Shown: piece by piece, positions 43,056 to 51,132 of the stretch | Layout: the number at the start of each line of letters is the position of its first letter | Numbering within the stretch: the first letter of the stretch is position 1 | Origin: JAICMB01 sp035295125 | GTDB taxonomy: Bacteria; Acidobacteriota; Terriglobia; Bryobacterales; Bryobacteraceae | Direction: 5' to 3' | DNA: 64,000 bases | Assembly (NCBI GenBank): GCA_035295125.1 | Contig: DATGJP010000020.1 | Coordinates: 62,001 to 126,000 of the forward strand | Made by a program: the position numbers and the translations under genes | The notes under the pieces: generated by a model | The model's database searches: none | Seen by the model: only the letters and a program-made list of their open reading frames with translations | What the model was told of the DNA's origin: nothing

Positions 43056-44264
43056 TCAGGAAAGCTGGTCGAAAACTCCGAAGTGTTTTTCGAGTACGAG
43101 TGCGATGGTCCCACGCAATCTCGCCAGCCCGGATTCGGGTGCGGGTACGATCAACGGGGCGGAGCCTCCCGGCAGTACCTGAGCGCGCATCTCCGCCTCG
43201 ATCAGGGGGCCGAAGCGATTCCAGGCGCGCGTAAGCTCACCCACGATGACAATTCGTTCCGGCGCCAGTCCTGCGACGATCGTACGCATACCTCGTCCCA
43301 GGTGATGGGCCATGGTATGCAGCGCCTCGATAGCACGCCTGTCACCCTGGTCCGCCCGGCTGAGCAGGTCCAGGAAGGTAAGGCCTCCGGCGCCGGCGGA
43401 CTCCGAATAAAAGCGAACGGCAGCACGGCTCGAGGCGTAGAGTTCCCAGCAGCCGCGTGCGCCGCACCGGCACTCCGGTCCGTTCGCGTCGATCGACACG
43501 TGGCCGAATTCGCCGGCCATGCCCCTGGCGCCGCGCACCAACCTGCCGTTTACGAGGAGCCCCGTGCCGATTCCTTCCGAAACGGTAACGACCACGAGGT
43601 TCCGGGTCGGTTCGGTATGGTCAAACCAGACGGCGGCGAGGACGCACGCGTTGGCTGCGTTCTCAACCTCCACTTCGAGGCCGGTCGCGTTCATTATGGG
43701 CGTACGGATGTCGCAGTCGGCCCACCCTAGGTTGGGGGCAAATACTAAACGCTCGGTCAAACCGTCAAATCGTCCCGGGACACTGATTCCGATGCCCTCG
43801 ATCTTCTTGCCTTGTGCGCTCTGAACGAAACGCTGCAGGCATTCCGTCAGAGAGTTCAGGGCTTTCGAGGGGTCCGGCGCCGTCGGCATCACTTCCTGCG
43901 AGGAGAAGTGGCCGTTTACATCGGCTACCGCTACGGTGGTCTGAACCGGCCGAATGTCGACGCCAATGATGACGCGCTCGTCGTTCAATCGCAGGAAAGT
44001 GGGCCGCCTGCCTCGGGGCAACCGCCCCGTGGGTCCCTCCATCACCCAGTTCTCATCGATCAACTGCTCGACAATCAATGACACCGTGCTGCGCTGAAGT
44101 CCCGACAGGCGCGCGAGGTCGGCGCGGGAGATGGGATGTCGCTTGCGGATAAAATTCAGGACGATGCGGCGGTTGATATCACGCGCTACCTCGCTCGAAG
44201 CCGTCTGAATTTTAGGCGCGCCCGACACCGGGGCCGGGTGAAGCTCGGTCTTTGCGACACTCAC
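43056..44264 (-). CDS. ROK-family transcriptional regulator (NagC/XylR-like)
   Basis: A 402-aa protein. N-terminal winged helix (RIVLNFIRKRHPISRADLAR, SGLQRSTVSLIVEQLIDENW), then an ROK fold with IIGVDIRPVQTTVAVADV, GIGISVPGRFDG, VENAANACVLAAVW, the ATP-site-like SEGIGTGLLVNG and the zinc motif CRCGARGCWE. The DNA-binding domain and the zinc set argue for a sugar-responsive repressor rather than a kinase. Divergent from the kai operon, with a 314-bp gap that contains a perfect hairpin. Confidence 0.92.
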   Translation of the reverse strand: MSVAKTELHPAPVSGAPKIQTASSEVARDINRRIVLNFIRKRHPISRADLARLSGLQRSTVSLIVEQLIDENWVMEGPTGRLPRGRRPTFLRLNDERVIIGVDIRPVQTTVAVADVNGHFSSQEVMPTAPDPSKALNSLTECLQRFVQSAQGKKIEGIGISVPGRFDGLTERLVFAPNLGWADCDIRTPIMNATGLEVEVENAANACVLAAVWFDHTEPTRNLVVVTVSEGIGTGLLVNGRLVRGARGMAGEFGHVSIDANGPECRCGARGCWELYASSRAAVRFYSESAGAGGLTFLDLLSRADQGDRRAIEALHTMAHHLGRGMRTIVAGLAPERIVIVGELTRAWNRFGPLIEAEMRAQVLPGGSAPLIVPAPESGLARLRGTIALVLEKHFGVFDQLS

Positions 44265-44578
44265 GATGATCCTTTTCGCTTGGCTTGCCGGACGATGACA
44301 AGTTAAAGCATTATCCTAGCAATTGACGTCACAGGGTCGAGACGAATCTCGACCCTGCCAGTCAGGATTGACCGCAATGTAACCGGAGGCTGAGGCGGAA
44401 TGCGGTTGATGGTAACCGAGAACGCTTCCGCGCGGAACCGGAGAGAAACCCTGCCTTCCTCCTGCGGCGAGCCGATGAAGACAAGGGGCCGGCGGGAGCC
44501 CCCGAAGCAGCCCTGTTGCGTTCAAAAGTCCAAGCTTCTAAACTTGGAAGTTATTTCTATTGGGATAAACGAGGAGCA
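44265..44578. other. 314-bp divergent intergenic region upstream of the kai operon
   Basis: Holds the promoters of the ROK gene and of kaiC. The main visible feature is a perfect 11-bp inverted repeat at 44332-44357. A smaller one, TCCAAG-N8-CTTGGA, lies near 44530-44549 just ahead of the kaiC ribosome site. No ORF with coding features, and no confident -35/-10 pair. Confidence 0.55.
44332..44357. promoter_or_regulatory. perfect 11-bp inverted repeat, possible operator
   Basis: CAGGGTCGAGA (44332-44342), loop CGAA, TCTCGACCCTG (44347-44357). No U-run follows on either strand, so not an intrinsic terminator. Placed about 70 bp upstream of the ROK start and 220 bp upstream of kaiC, it is a candidate binding site, for example for the ROK protein itself, or an RNA hairpin in a leader. 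Symmetry is the only evidence. Confidence 0.45.
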
Positions 44579-46321
44579 GTGAAGACGGACGTTACGGCCA
44601 AATCTCCCAAACGCCTACCGAAATCCCCCACAGGTATAGCCGGGTTCGATGAAATCACACTCGGAGGGCTCCCCAAAGGGCGGCCGACCTTGGTATGCGG
44701 TGGGGCCGGGTGTGGGAAAACTCTGTTTGGAATCGAATTCCTGGTGCGCGGGGCGGAGTTGTATGGCGAGCCCGGCGTTTGCATGTCGTTCGAAGAGAGC
44801 GCGCACGACCTGGCGATGAACGTGGCCTCTCTGGGCTTCGATCTCGAGAAGCTCCAACGATCCAAGAAGCTCGCCATCGACTTTGTGTACATCGATAAGA
44901 ACGAGATCGCGGAAACAGGCGAGTACGACCTGGAAGGCTTGTTCGTCCGGCTAAACGCCGCGATCCAAAGCGTGCGCGCCAAGCGAGTGATGCTGGATAC
45001 TCCCGAGGCTCTGTTCGCGGGGCTGTCGGATGTGGGCGTTCTGAGGTCGGAGCTGCGGCGCTTATTCCGGTGGCTGAAAGACAAGGGCGTCACAGCCGTA
45101 ATTACGGGCGAGAAGGGCGACGGCACGCTGACGCGGCACGGACTCGAGGAGTATGTATCGGATTGCGTGATTCTGTTGGATCATCGCGTCCAGAATGACG
45201 CGGTGACACGACGCCTGCGGGTGCTCAAGTATCGCGGATCGACGCACGGGACGAACGAATATCCATTTCTGATCGATGAGCAAGGGATTTCGGTCCTTCC
45301 TGTAACTTCGATCGGGCTCACACATGCCGCTTCTTCGGAACGGGTATCGAGCGGCATCAAGCAGCTCGATACCATGTTCGGTGGCGAGGGGTACTACCGC
45401 GGCGCCAGCGTTTTAGTTACGGGTACCGCGGGGACGGGCAAGTCGAGCCTGGGGGCGCATTTCGTGGACGCGGCATGCCGCCGAGGCGAAAGAGCCGTCT
45501 ACTTTGCCTTCGAGGAATCGCCGGGCCAGATTATCCGCAACATGCGCTCGATCGGCCTCGACCTGGGACGGTGGGTAGAGAAAGGATTGCTGCGGATTGA
45601 AGCCACACGGCCGAGTGCGTTCGGACTGGAGATGCACCTGGTCCGCATGCATCATCTTTTAGCGAAATACAATCCGCGCGTGGTGGTACTCGACCCGATT
45701 TCAGGGTTGTTGCCGGGGGGATCGACGCACGACGTGAGCGCGCTGGTGCTGCGAATGGTCGATTTCATTAAAGACAGGGGCGCCACTGCGATGTTTACGG
45801 CACTGAGCGACGAGGATAATCTGCAGTCGACGTCCCTGAGTATCTCGTCACTGGTCGACACCTGGATTCTGTTGCGAAACATCGATGTGAACGGGGAGCG
45901 GAACCGGGTGCTCTACGTATTAAAATCGCGCGGCATGCCGCACTCCAACCAGATTCGGGAATTCCTGCTAACCTCAGAGGGCGTGCAGTTGCGGGACGTG
46001 TACATCGGTCCGGGCGGCGTGCTTACGGGATCGGCCCGGTTGGCACGGGAAGCGGAAGAACGCCGGGAGGAAGCGCGCATAGTCCAGGAAAGCCGGCGGC
46101 GTGAAATCGAGACGAAAGCGTTGCTGCTGTCCGTGGATGCAAAAATTGCGGCGCTCGCGGCGGAGCGTACGGCTCGCGAAAGAGAGTTAGCGGCGCTGGA
46201 GGTAGATGAGAAGGCGCGGAAACAAGCGGCCGTGAACGTTCATGACCAGCTCCGTGCCAGCCGCAATATCGGTAGCAGTAGTTTGAGAAGTTCGCGGCCA
46301 AACGGCCGCAGAGGTAAATAA
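44579..46321 (+). CDS. kaiC: KaiC-type clock/ATPase protein with C-terminal coiled coil
   Basis: A 580-aa protein from GTG 44579 (GAGGAG close upstream, only 2-nt spacing; TTG 44516 is the other start). Tandem RecA-like KaiC domains. CI has GFDEITLGGLPKGRPTLVCG, Walker A GGAGCGKT and the catalytic pair in MSFEESAHD. CII has GIKQLDTMFGGEGYYRGASV, Walker A GTAGTGKS and FAFEESPGQ. The CII autophosphorylation site is conserved as Ser423-Ser424 in LSISSLVDTW (Ser-Thr in cyanobacterial KaiC). After CII come about 90 residues of charged coiled coil instead of the short cyanobacterial tail. First of five overlapping or closely packed genes: a KaiC/KaiB signalling module without KaiA here. Confidence 0.93.
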   Translation: MKTDVTAKSPKRLPKSPTGIAGFDEITLGGLPKGRPTLVCGGAGCGKTLFGIEFLVRGAELYGEPGVCMSFEESAHDLAMNVASLGFDLEKLQRSKKLAIDFVYIDKNEIAETGEYDLEGLFVRLNAAIQSVRAKRVMLDTPEALFAGLSDVGVLRSELRRLFRWLKDKGVTAVITGEKGDGTLTRHGLEEYVSDCVILLDHRVQNDAVTRRLRVLKYRGSTHGTNEYPFLIDEQGISVLPVTSIGLTHAASSERVSSGIKQLDTMFGGEGYYRGASVLVTGTAGTGKSSLGAHFVDAACRRGERAVYFAFEESPGQIIRNMRSIGLDLGRWVEKGLLRIEATRPSAFGLEMHLVRMHHLLAKYNPRVVVLDPISGLLPGGSTHDVSALVLRMVDFIKDRGATAMFTALSDEDNLQSTSLSISSLVDTWILLRNIDVNGERNRVLYVLKSRGMPHSNQIREFLLTSEGVQLRDVYIGPGGVLTGSARLAREAEERREEARIVQESRRREIETKALLLSVDAKIAALAAERTARERELAALEVDEKARKQAAVNVHDQLRASRNIGSSSLRSSRPNGRRGK

Positions 46322-46674
46322 TGATGCCTGCTAAGGCTTCGAAATCAAAGACCGTCCCCCGGCGAAAGAACGGAAGCCCAAAAAAGGACGGAACCCAGAA
46401 ATATGATCTGCGGCTGTATGTCGCGGGGCAAACCCCACGGTCTTTGCAGGCGCTGAGCAACCTCAAACGAATCTGCGAGGAGCACCTCGCGGGAAACTAC
46501 CGGGTAGAAATCATCGATCTGCTCAAGAAGCCCCAGCTAGCGGCGGGCGACCAGATTCTCGCGATTCCCACCCTGGTACGGACCATACCCAAACCGGCGC
46601 GCAAGATTATTGGCGATCTTTCGAACACGGAAAGAGTTCTGGTTGGGTTGGATGTGCGAACACAGGGGCGCTGA
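46321..46674 (+). CDS. kaiB: KaiB-family protein 1
   Basis: A 117-aa protein whose ATG overlaps the kaiC stop by one base (TAATG). After a basic N-terminal tail the KaiB thioredoxin-like fold begins: YDLRLYVAGQTPRSLQALSN, RVEIIDLLKKPQLAAGDQIL, AIPTLVRTIPKPARKIIGDL. These match KaiB residues involved in binding the KaiC CI ring. No CXXC. It probably docks on the co-expressed KaiC. A second kaiB follows 21 bp later. Confidence 0.93.
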   Translation: MMPAKASKSKTVPRRKNGSPKKDGTQKYDLRLYVAGQTPRSLQALSNLKRICEEHLAGNYRVEIIDLLKKPQLAAGDQILAIPTLVRTIPKPARKIIGDLSNTERVLVGLDVRTQGR

Positions 46675-46695
46675 AGAGCGTTCAATGGAGTTGTT

Positions 46696-47022
46696 TTGGC
46701 ACGAACGCCTTGGAAAGCGATAGACCCGGTTGGCAAGGCCACCGGCGTTCCACACCGGCTGCGTTTGTACGTAGCCGGCTCGACACCCCGTTCGCTGCGC
46801 GCGATCCAAAACGTAACACGCATCTGCGAATCGCAGTTAGCGGGGCGTTACGATCTGCAGGTTGTTGACATCTATAAAGAGCCGGGCCGCGCGAGTGAGG
46901 ATCGGATTGTTGCAATCCCCACACTCATTAAGCAGGAACCCGGGTTGGTCCGGCGCATGATCGGAGACCTTTCGGAGACTGCTGCGGTTCTGCGAGGACT
47001 CGATCTGCAAACAGTGATCTAG
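46696..47022 (+). CDS. kaiB: KaiB-family protein 2
   Basis: A 108-aa paralogue of the preceding gene with a TTG start supported by GGAG 5 bases upstream. HRLRLYVAGSTPRSLRAIQN, LQVVDIYKEPGRASEDRIVA, IPTLIKQEPGLVRRMIGDLS. About 45% identical to KaiB1 by eye. Two adjacent KaiBs with one KaiC suggest alternative partners, one perhaps for KaiC and one for the histidine kinase next door, whose role could resemble SasA. That division is speculation. Confidence 0.92.
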   Translation: MARTPWKAIDPVGKATGVPHRLRLYVAGSTPRSLRAIQNVTRICESQLAGRYDLQVVDIYKEPGRASEDRIVAIPTLIKQEPGLVRRMIGDLSETAAVLRGLDLQTVI

Positions 47023-47039
47023 GAGAGACACGCATTCTG

Positions 47040-48641
47040 ATGCCGACGCAAGTAAAAGGTCGCGAAGCGCGCATCCAGGACCTGCGCAGCAGGTTAGAGG
47101 AAGCAGAAGCGACAATTCGGGCGATTTACGCCGGCGAAATCGACGCGGTTGTGGTCCGAGGGCCGCTGGGTCCCCAGGTGTACACCCTGGAGGGCGCGGA
47201 CCACCCCTATCGTGTTCTGGTGGAGCAGATGCACGAGGGGACAGTCACTCTCGACCGCAACGGGGTGGTTCTTTATTCGAACAGCCAGTTCGCCGCGTTG
47301 GTAGGATCGCCGCCCGACTCCATCGCGGGCTCAAGATTTGACCGGTTTCTGGGACCCTTCGCATCGAACACCTTCGTCGAGTTGTCCGAAGCAGCGGCCA
47401 CACGGGGGCACAGTTCGGGGCAACTCGAGCTGGCGAGTGGGGACGGCTGCGTCGTTCCCGTTCGAATCTCGTTAACCCTGATGGATGTCTCCGGGATGCA
47501 GACCACCTGCCTGGTGGTGAGCGATCTGCGGGAGCAGCGCCGTAACGAGGCAATCGTGCGTGAGGAACAGCTATCCCGGATGATCCTGGATCAGGCTGGC
47601 GAGGCGATTGTGGTGGTTGACCTTGAGGGCGTTGTGGTGCGGCTCAGCGAGTCGGCCAAGAGTCTCGCGGTCGGACCAGCGCTGTTGAATGTTTTCGATT
47701 CCGTCTTCCCGCTCACGTCCGGGGGATCTCGAATCAATGCGGCAAGGATCTTCTACGCGGCGCGCGCGGGCCAACGGATTCGCGGATTGGAAGCAGCGCT
47801 GGTGCAGCCCGACGCCACGACACGCTCTGTGCTTCTGAGCGCGGGTCCATTGTGGAGCCAGTACAATGAACTGCTCGGGTGCGTAGTCACCTTGACAGAT
47901 ATTACGGAAAGAAAGCAGTCCGAGGAGGCATTGGCCCGGCAGGCTCACGAACTGGCGCTGGTTAACAGCGATCTGAGGCAATTCGCGCATTCGGCCAGCC
48001 ACGACCTGCGGGAGCCGTTGCGGCAGCTTGCAGTCTTTAGCGAGTTGTTACAGAAGGCATACGAAGAGAAGCTGGACGCGCGTGGCGTGCAATTGATTCA
48101 ACACACGGTCGAAGCGTCGCGCCGGGCTGAGAGCCTGCTCAAAGGATTGCTGGAGTACACCCAGGCAGCGGGCGCGCCGTTGGAAGTGGTCAAGGCGTCC
48201 GATCCGAATGAAATCGTCCGGGCTACGCTGGAAACTTTCGAAAACCGGATTGCCGAAACACGGGCGCGTGTCGATACCGACTCACTGCCCCCGCTGGCCG
48301 TCCACGAATTTCATTTAACGCAGTTATTTCAGAACCTGATCGGGAATGCTCTGAAATATCGCGGCGAGGATCCGCCGGTAATTCAGATTCGGGCGGAAGC
48401 GATGGACGATTGGTGGAAAATATCCGTTGCGGATAACGGCATTGGGATCGGCGCGGACTATCGCGAGCAGGTCTTCGGCTTGTTCCAGCGGCTGCACGGC
48501 GGCGGGAAGTATTCCGGCAGCGGCATCGGGCTGGCGATCTGCCAGAAAATCGTACAGCGCTACGGCGGCAGGATCTGGGTGGAATCGGAACCGGGCCGCG
48601 GTTGCACATTTCAGTTCACGCTTCCTGGGATGAAGGTATGA
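47040..48641 (+). CDS. PAS-domain sensor histidine kinase of the kai operon
   Basis: A 533-aa soluble kinase with no membrane helix. An N-terminal coiled segment (IQDLRSRLEEAEATIRAIY) leads to PAS domains (about 60-170 and 175-300; QMHEGTVTLDRNGVVLYSNS, TLTDITERKQSEEALARQ), then HisKA with His321 in HSASHDLREPLRQLAVF, N-box LFQNLIGNALKYRG, G1 VADNGIGIG and G2 SGSGIGLAICQKI. The HDLREPL form is that of phytochrome-like kinases, but the chromophore Cys/GAF is absent. It overlaps the response regulator by ATGA. Probable output kinase of the KaiBC module. Confidence 0.93.
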   Translation: MPTQVKGREARIQDLRSRLEEAEATIRAIYAGEIDAVVVRGPLGPQVYTLEGADHPYRVLVEQMHEGTVTLDRNGVVLYSNSQFAALVGSPPDSIAGSRFDRFLGPFASNTFVELSEAAATRGHSSGQLELASGDGCVVPVRISLTLMDVSGMQTTCLVVSDLREQRRNEAIVREEQLSRMILDQAGEAIVVVDLEGVVVRLSESAKSLAVGPALLNVFDSVFPLTSGGSRINAARIFYAARAGQRIRGLEAALVQPDATTRSVLLSAGPLWSQYNELLGCVVTLTDITERKQSEEALARQAHELALVNSDLRQFAHSASHDLREPLRQLAVFSELLQKAYEEKLDARGVQLIQHTVEASRRAESLLKGLLEYTQAAGAPLEVVKASDPNEIVRATLETFENRIAETRARVDTDSLPPLAVHEFHLTQLFQNLIGNALKYRGEDPPVIQIRAEAMDDWWKISVADNGIGIGADYREQVFGLFQRLHGGGKYSGSGIGLAICQKIVQRYGGRIWVESEPGRGCTFQFTLPGMKV

Positions 48642-49075
48642 CGGACGGAGAATCGGAAGAAGTATCGCTGTTACTGGTGGAAGATAGCCCCGCGGATGTG
48701 TATCTCGTCGAGGAAGCGATGCGATTCGAAGGGCTGCCGTTCAGGATCGAGGTAGTGGAAGACGGGGAATCCGCCATACGGAGAATCGACTCTATCGATG
48801 AGCAACGCGAAGGCCGCGTTCCTACGGTGATGCTTCTGGATATGAACGTGCCCCGCAGGACGGGGCTGGAGGTTCTGGCCCGGCTGCGGCAAAGCCAGCG
48901 GTGCAGGAACATCCCCGTGGTAATGATCAGCTCGTCCGATTTGCAAACCGAGCGCCAGCGGGCACTGGAGTTAGGAGCGGCGGACTATTTTCGCAAGCCG
49001 TCGACCCTGGACGAGTTTATGGAGCTTGGGAAGGTCGTGCGGCGGCTGCACGAGCGATGCCGGGCGGCCAGCTAA
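48638..49075 (+). CDS. single-domain response regulator of the kai operon
   Basis: A 145-aa stand-alone receiver. ATG 48638 is inside the ATGA overlap with the kinase gene. Acidic residues Glu15/Asp16 (LLLVEDSPAD), phosphoacceptor Asp68 in VMLLDMNVPRRTG, Ser in VMISSSD and Lys in YFRKPSTLDEF. The sequence is of the Rcp1/CheY type paired with phytochrome-like kinases. No output domain, so it must act by binding a partner. It ends the kai operon; no U-tract terminator follows. Confidence 0.93.
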   Translation: MTDGESEEVSLLLVEDSPADVYLVEEAMRFEGLPFRIEVVEDGESAIRRIDSIDEQREGRVPTVMLLDMNVPRRTGLEVLARLRQSQRCRNIPVVMISSSDLQTERQRALELGAADYFRKPSTLDEFMELGKVVRRLHERCRAAS

Positions 49076-49122
49076 GCTAGACTTGGCCTCCGTCATTCTT
49101 GTGGGGCGGGATTGCATCCTAC

Positions 49123-49143
49123 GCACTGGTTTTCAACCGGTGC
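49123..49143. repeat. imperfect palindrome after the kai operon
   Basis: GCACTGGTT (49123-49131), loop TTC, AACCGGTGC (49135-49143), one G-T pair. It resembles the CCGGTTG/CAACCGG palindrome at 4733. No T-run follows, so termination is doubtful. It lies in the 215-bp gap 49076-49290, which has no gene. Confidence 0.5.
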
Positions 49144-49229
49144 AAGTCGCCTCGGTTCAACCAGGTTGAGAGCGGCTTGGAAACTTGTTGTGCGATCGAA
49201 AACTCCGCGTGGACTGGAATGCCAGTACC

Positions 49230-49245
49230 GCCGGCTTAAGCCGGC
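49230..49245. repeat. perfect 16-bp palindrome
   Basis: GCCGGCTTAAGCCGGC is a perfect palindrome followed by ATATGG. The context (CCGGC palindrome then TATG) recalls CCGCCT-GA-AGGCGG followed by CGTATG at 4835. It lies about 45 bp downstream of the shortened regulatory-like-domain gene at 49291. Possible remnant of a small dispersed element. Confidence 0.5.
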
Positions 49246-49290
49246 ATATGGGCAGCCTGAAGCCGTAACGATTTGGAGAATGTGAAGCTG

Positions 49291-49998
49291 TCAAATCGCT
49301 CGAACCTCTTGGCCCGGGACAACCTTAATAGCCTTGGCGGACGCGGTATCCAGTGCGTGCGGATAGTAGGTGGGGTGATAGCTGCTATCCCAAACTCCCG
49401 TAGTCGCCGGTTTGTTGGCGACGACATAATAGGAACCCGCTTCCAGGTGCGCAATGCGGAACTCGCCCTGGTCGTTTGCGCGGTACATCCGTCGCAGAGC
49501 CATAAACGAGCAGGTTGGAACAAAGGGCTCAATTCGCGTCAGCTCAATACTGCCGCCGTTGACGGGAAAGCCATCGGGGTCGGTTATCTTGCCGGTGATC
49601 ACGGCTGACGGGACCAGGCGCAGCGTTACCGATATATGCCGGGTTCCGTTCGCGTCGGTCGAGCGTTTAATGTCGGCATCGGCAAGATCGCATCGCAGAG
49701 GAGCTGAGCTTTTCGCCGATAGATTAATCGATAATCGCTCGTCTGGTTGAAAGCCAGGACTCTCAATACTAAGCGAATAATTATTCGGGGCCAGATTTTC
49801 AAATGAAAAATGTCCGTGGGGGTCCGCTTTGGCGTAGACGGCAACTTCGCTATTAGGGCCAAGCCGAATGCGAGCGCCGGGAATTGGTGCGCCGGTCGCG
49901 GAATTGAGTATTTCGCCTTCAAGAATGGCGGTCGTGGGGGCCTGGGACTGCGCGGATAGCAACGCTGAACTGAGGAGCACCAGTATCGAATAGCGCAT
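49291..49998 (-). CDS. exported carboxypeptidase regulatory-like domain protein, probably truncated
   Basis: A 235-aa protein with signal peptide MRYSILVLLSSALLSAQ. Two beta-sandwich regulatory-like domains: residues about 28-90 (ILEGEILNSATGAPIPGARI, GHFSFENLAPNNYSLSI) and 130-200 (VITGKITDPDGFPVNGGSIE). It ends abruptly at VVPGQEVRAI, at a point where Acidobacteriota homologues usually continue with further domains, and is followed by intergenic repeats. I therefore suspect loss of the 3' part. Role unknown; these domains often bind or anchor at the envelope. Confidence 0.72.
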   Translation of the reverse strand: MRYSILVLLSSALLSAQSQAPTTAILEGEILNSATGAPIPGARIRLGPNSEVAVYAKADPHGHFSFENLAPNNYSLSIESPGFQPDERLSINLSAKSSAPLRCDLADADIKRSTDANGTRHISVTLRLVPSAVITGKITDPDGFPVNGGSIELTRIEPFVPTCSFMALRRMYRANDQGEFRIAHLEAGSYYVVANKPATTGVWDSSYHPTYYPHALDTASAKAIKVVPGQEVRAI

Positions 49999-50049
49999 TC
50001 GGCTTGGCTCCCTGATACGCTAGCACAGCGGTCACGGTAATATCTTGGC

Positions 50050-51132
50050 GTGGAACTTCCTGTCAACCCTCCCGTTCTGCCAATGCTGGCAAAACGCGTG
50101 GACTCCCTGCCTGCGGGTGAATCGTGGATTTATGAGCCGAAGTGGGACGGATTTCGCGCTTTGATTTTCCGCGATGGGGAGGAAATTCAGATTCAAAGCC
50201 GCGATGAGAAGCCGCTCAATCGGTATTTTCCGGAGTTGGTTGAGGCTTTGCTCGGGCAATTGCCTGGGCGGTGCGTGCTCGACGGTGAGATTGTGATCGC
50301 GAAACAAGGCGCCCTCGATTTCGAGGCGCTGCAGCTTCGCCTCCACCCGGCGGCGTCGCGCGTAAAGCTGCTTTCAACCCAGATTCCAGCCTCGATCGTG
50401 TTTTTCGATTTGCTGAGCGACGGTGCAAAGGATTTGCGGGGCGAGACGTTCGAGGTCAGGAGGCGGGAGTTGGAAGGGCTGCTCGGGACGGTAACGCCAC
50501 CGGTTCACGTCACTCCAGCAACCCGCGATGCGACCGTCGCGGCCGATTGGTTTCGGCGTTTTGAAGGCGCGGGTCTCGACGGTGTCATCGCTAAGCCGAT
50601 CTCCGGCATATATGAACCAGACAAGCGGGTGATGTTCAAGGTGAAGCATGAGCGCGATTGCGATTGCGTGGTGGCGGGGTTTCGCTGGTACAAGCAGGGC
50701 GAACAAACAGCGGTCGGCTCGCTGCTCCTTGGGCTCTACGACGATGCCGGCGCGCTGCAGCACGTGGGAGTTTGCGCGAGTTTTTCGAAAGAGAAGCGCC
50801 GGGAATTGGTCGAGTTCCTGGATCCATACCGGCGTGATGCGCTCGCGAATCATCCCTGGCGGGCGTGGGCGGATCATTTGACCGCCGATGGGCAGACTTC
50901 GCGTCGTATTCCGGGCGGCCAGAGCCGCTGGAGCCAGGGAAAGGATCTTTCGTGGGAGCCGCTACGGCCTGAGTTGGTCGTGGAGGTCGCGTATGAGCAC
51001 ATGCAAGGGTCCCGGTTCCGGCACATGTCGCATTTCCGGCGGTGGCGGATGGACAAGGCGCCGCGGGACTGCACTTATGCGCAGTTGGAGGTGGTTCCCG
51101 CTCAGGAGTTGTCCGAGATCTTCGGGCGTTGA
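50050..51132 (+). CDS. ATP-dependent DNA ligase (LigC-like)
   Basis: A 360-aa ligase from GTG 50050. Nucleotidyltransferase motif I EPKWDGFRALIF (adenylated Lys), motif III region VLDGEIVI, motif IV GLDGVIAKP, motif V RVMFKVKHERDCDCVV, and an OB-fold C-terminus (GSLLLGLYDD, RPELVVEVAYEHMQGSRFRH). Length and layout match LigC/LigD-ligase-domain enzymes of bacterial end joining and base-excision repair. It overlaps the convergent polymerase-domain gene by 31 bp at the 3' ends. No Ku gene in the window. Confidence 0.92.
   Translation: MELPVNPPVLPMLAKRVDSLPAGESWIYEPKWDGFRALIFRDGEEIQIQSRDEKPLNRYFPELVEALLGQLPGRCVLDGEIVIAKQGALDFEALQLRLHPAASRVKLLSTQIPASIVFFDLLSDGAKDLRGETFEVRRRELEGLLGTVTPPVHVTPATRDATVAADWFRRFEGAGLDGVIAKPISGIYEPDKRVMFKVKHERDCDCVVAGFRWYKQGEQTAVGSLLLGLYDDAGALQHVGVCASFSKEKRRELVEFLDPYRRDALANHPWRAWADHLTADGQTSRRIPGGQSRWSQGKDLSWEPLRPELVVEVAYEHMQGSRFRHMSHFRRWRMDKAPRDCTYAQLEVVPAQELSEIFGR

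Noticed and set aside
44516..44578. TTG 44516 as start of kaiC
   Set aside because: Adds 21 residues with no similarity to KaiC N-termini; GTG 44579 has a nearby GAGGAG, although its spacing is short, so this stays uncertain.
49123..49143. Intrinsic terminator of the kai operon
   Set aside because: Hairpin has no following T-run on the plus strand.
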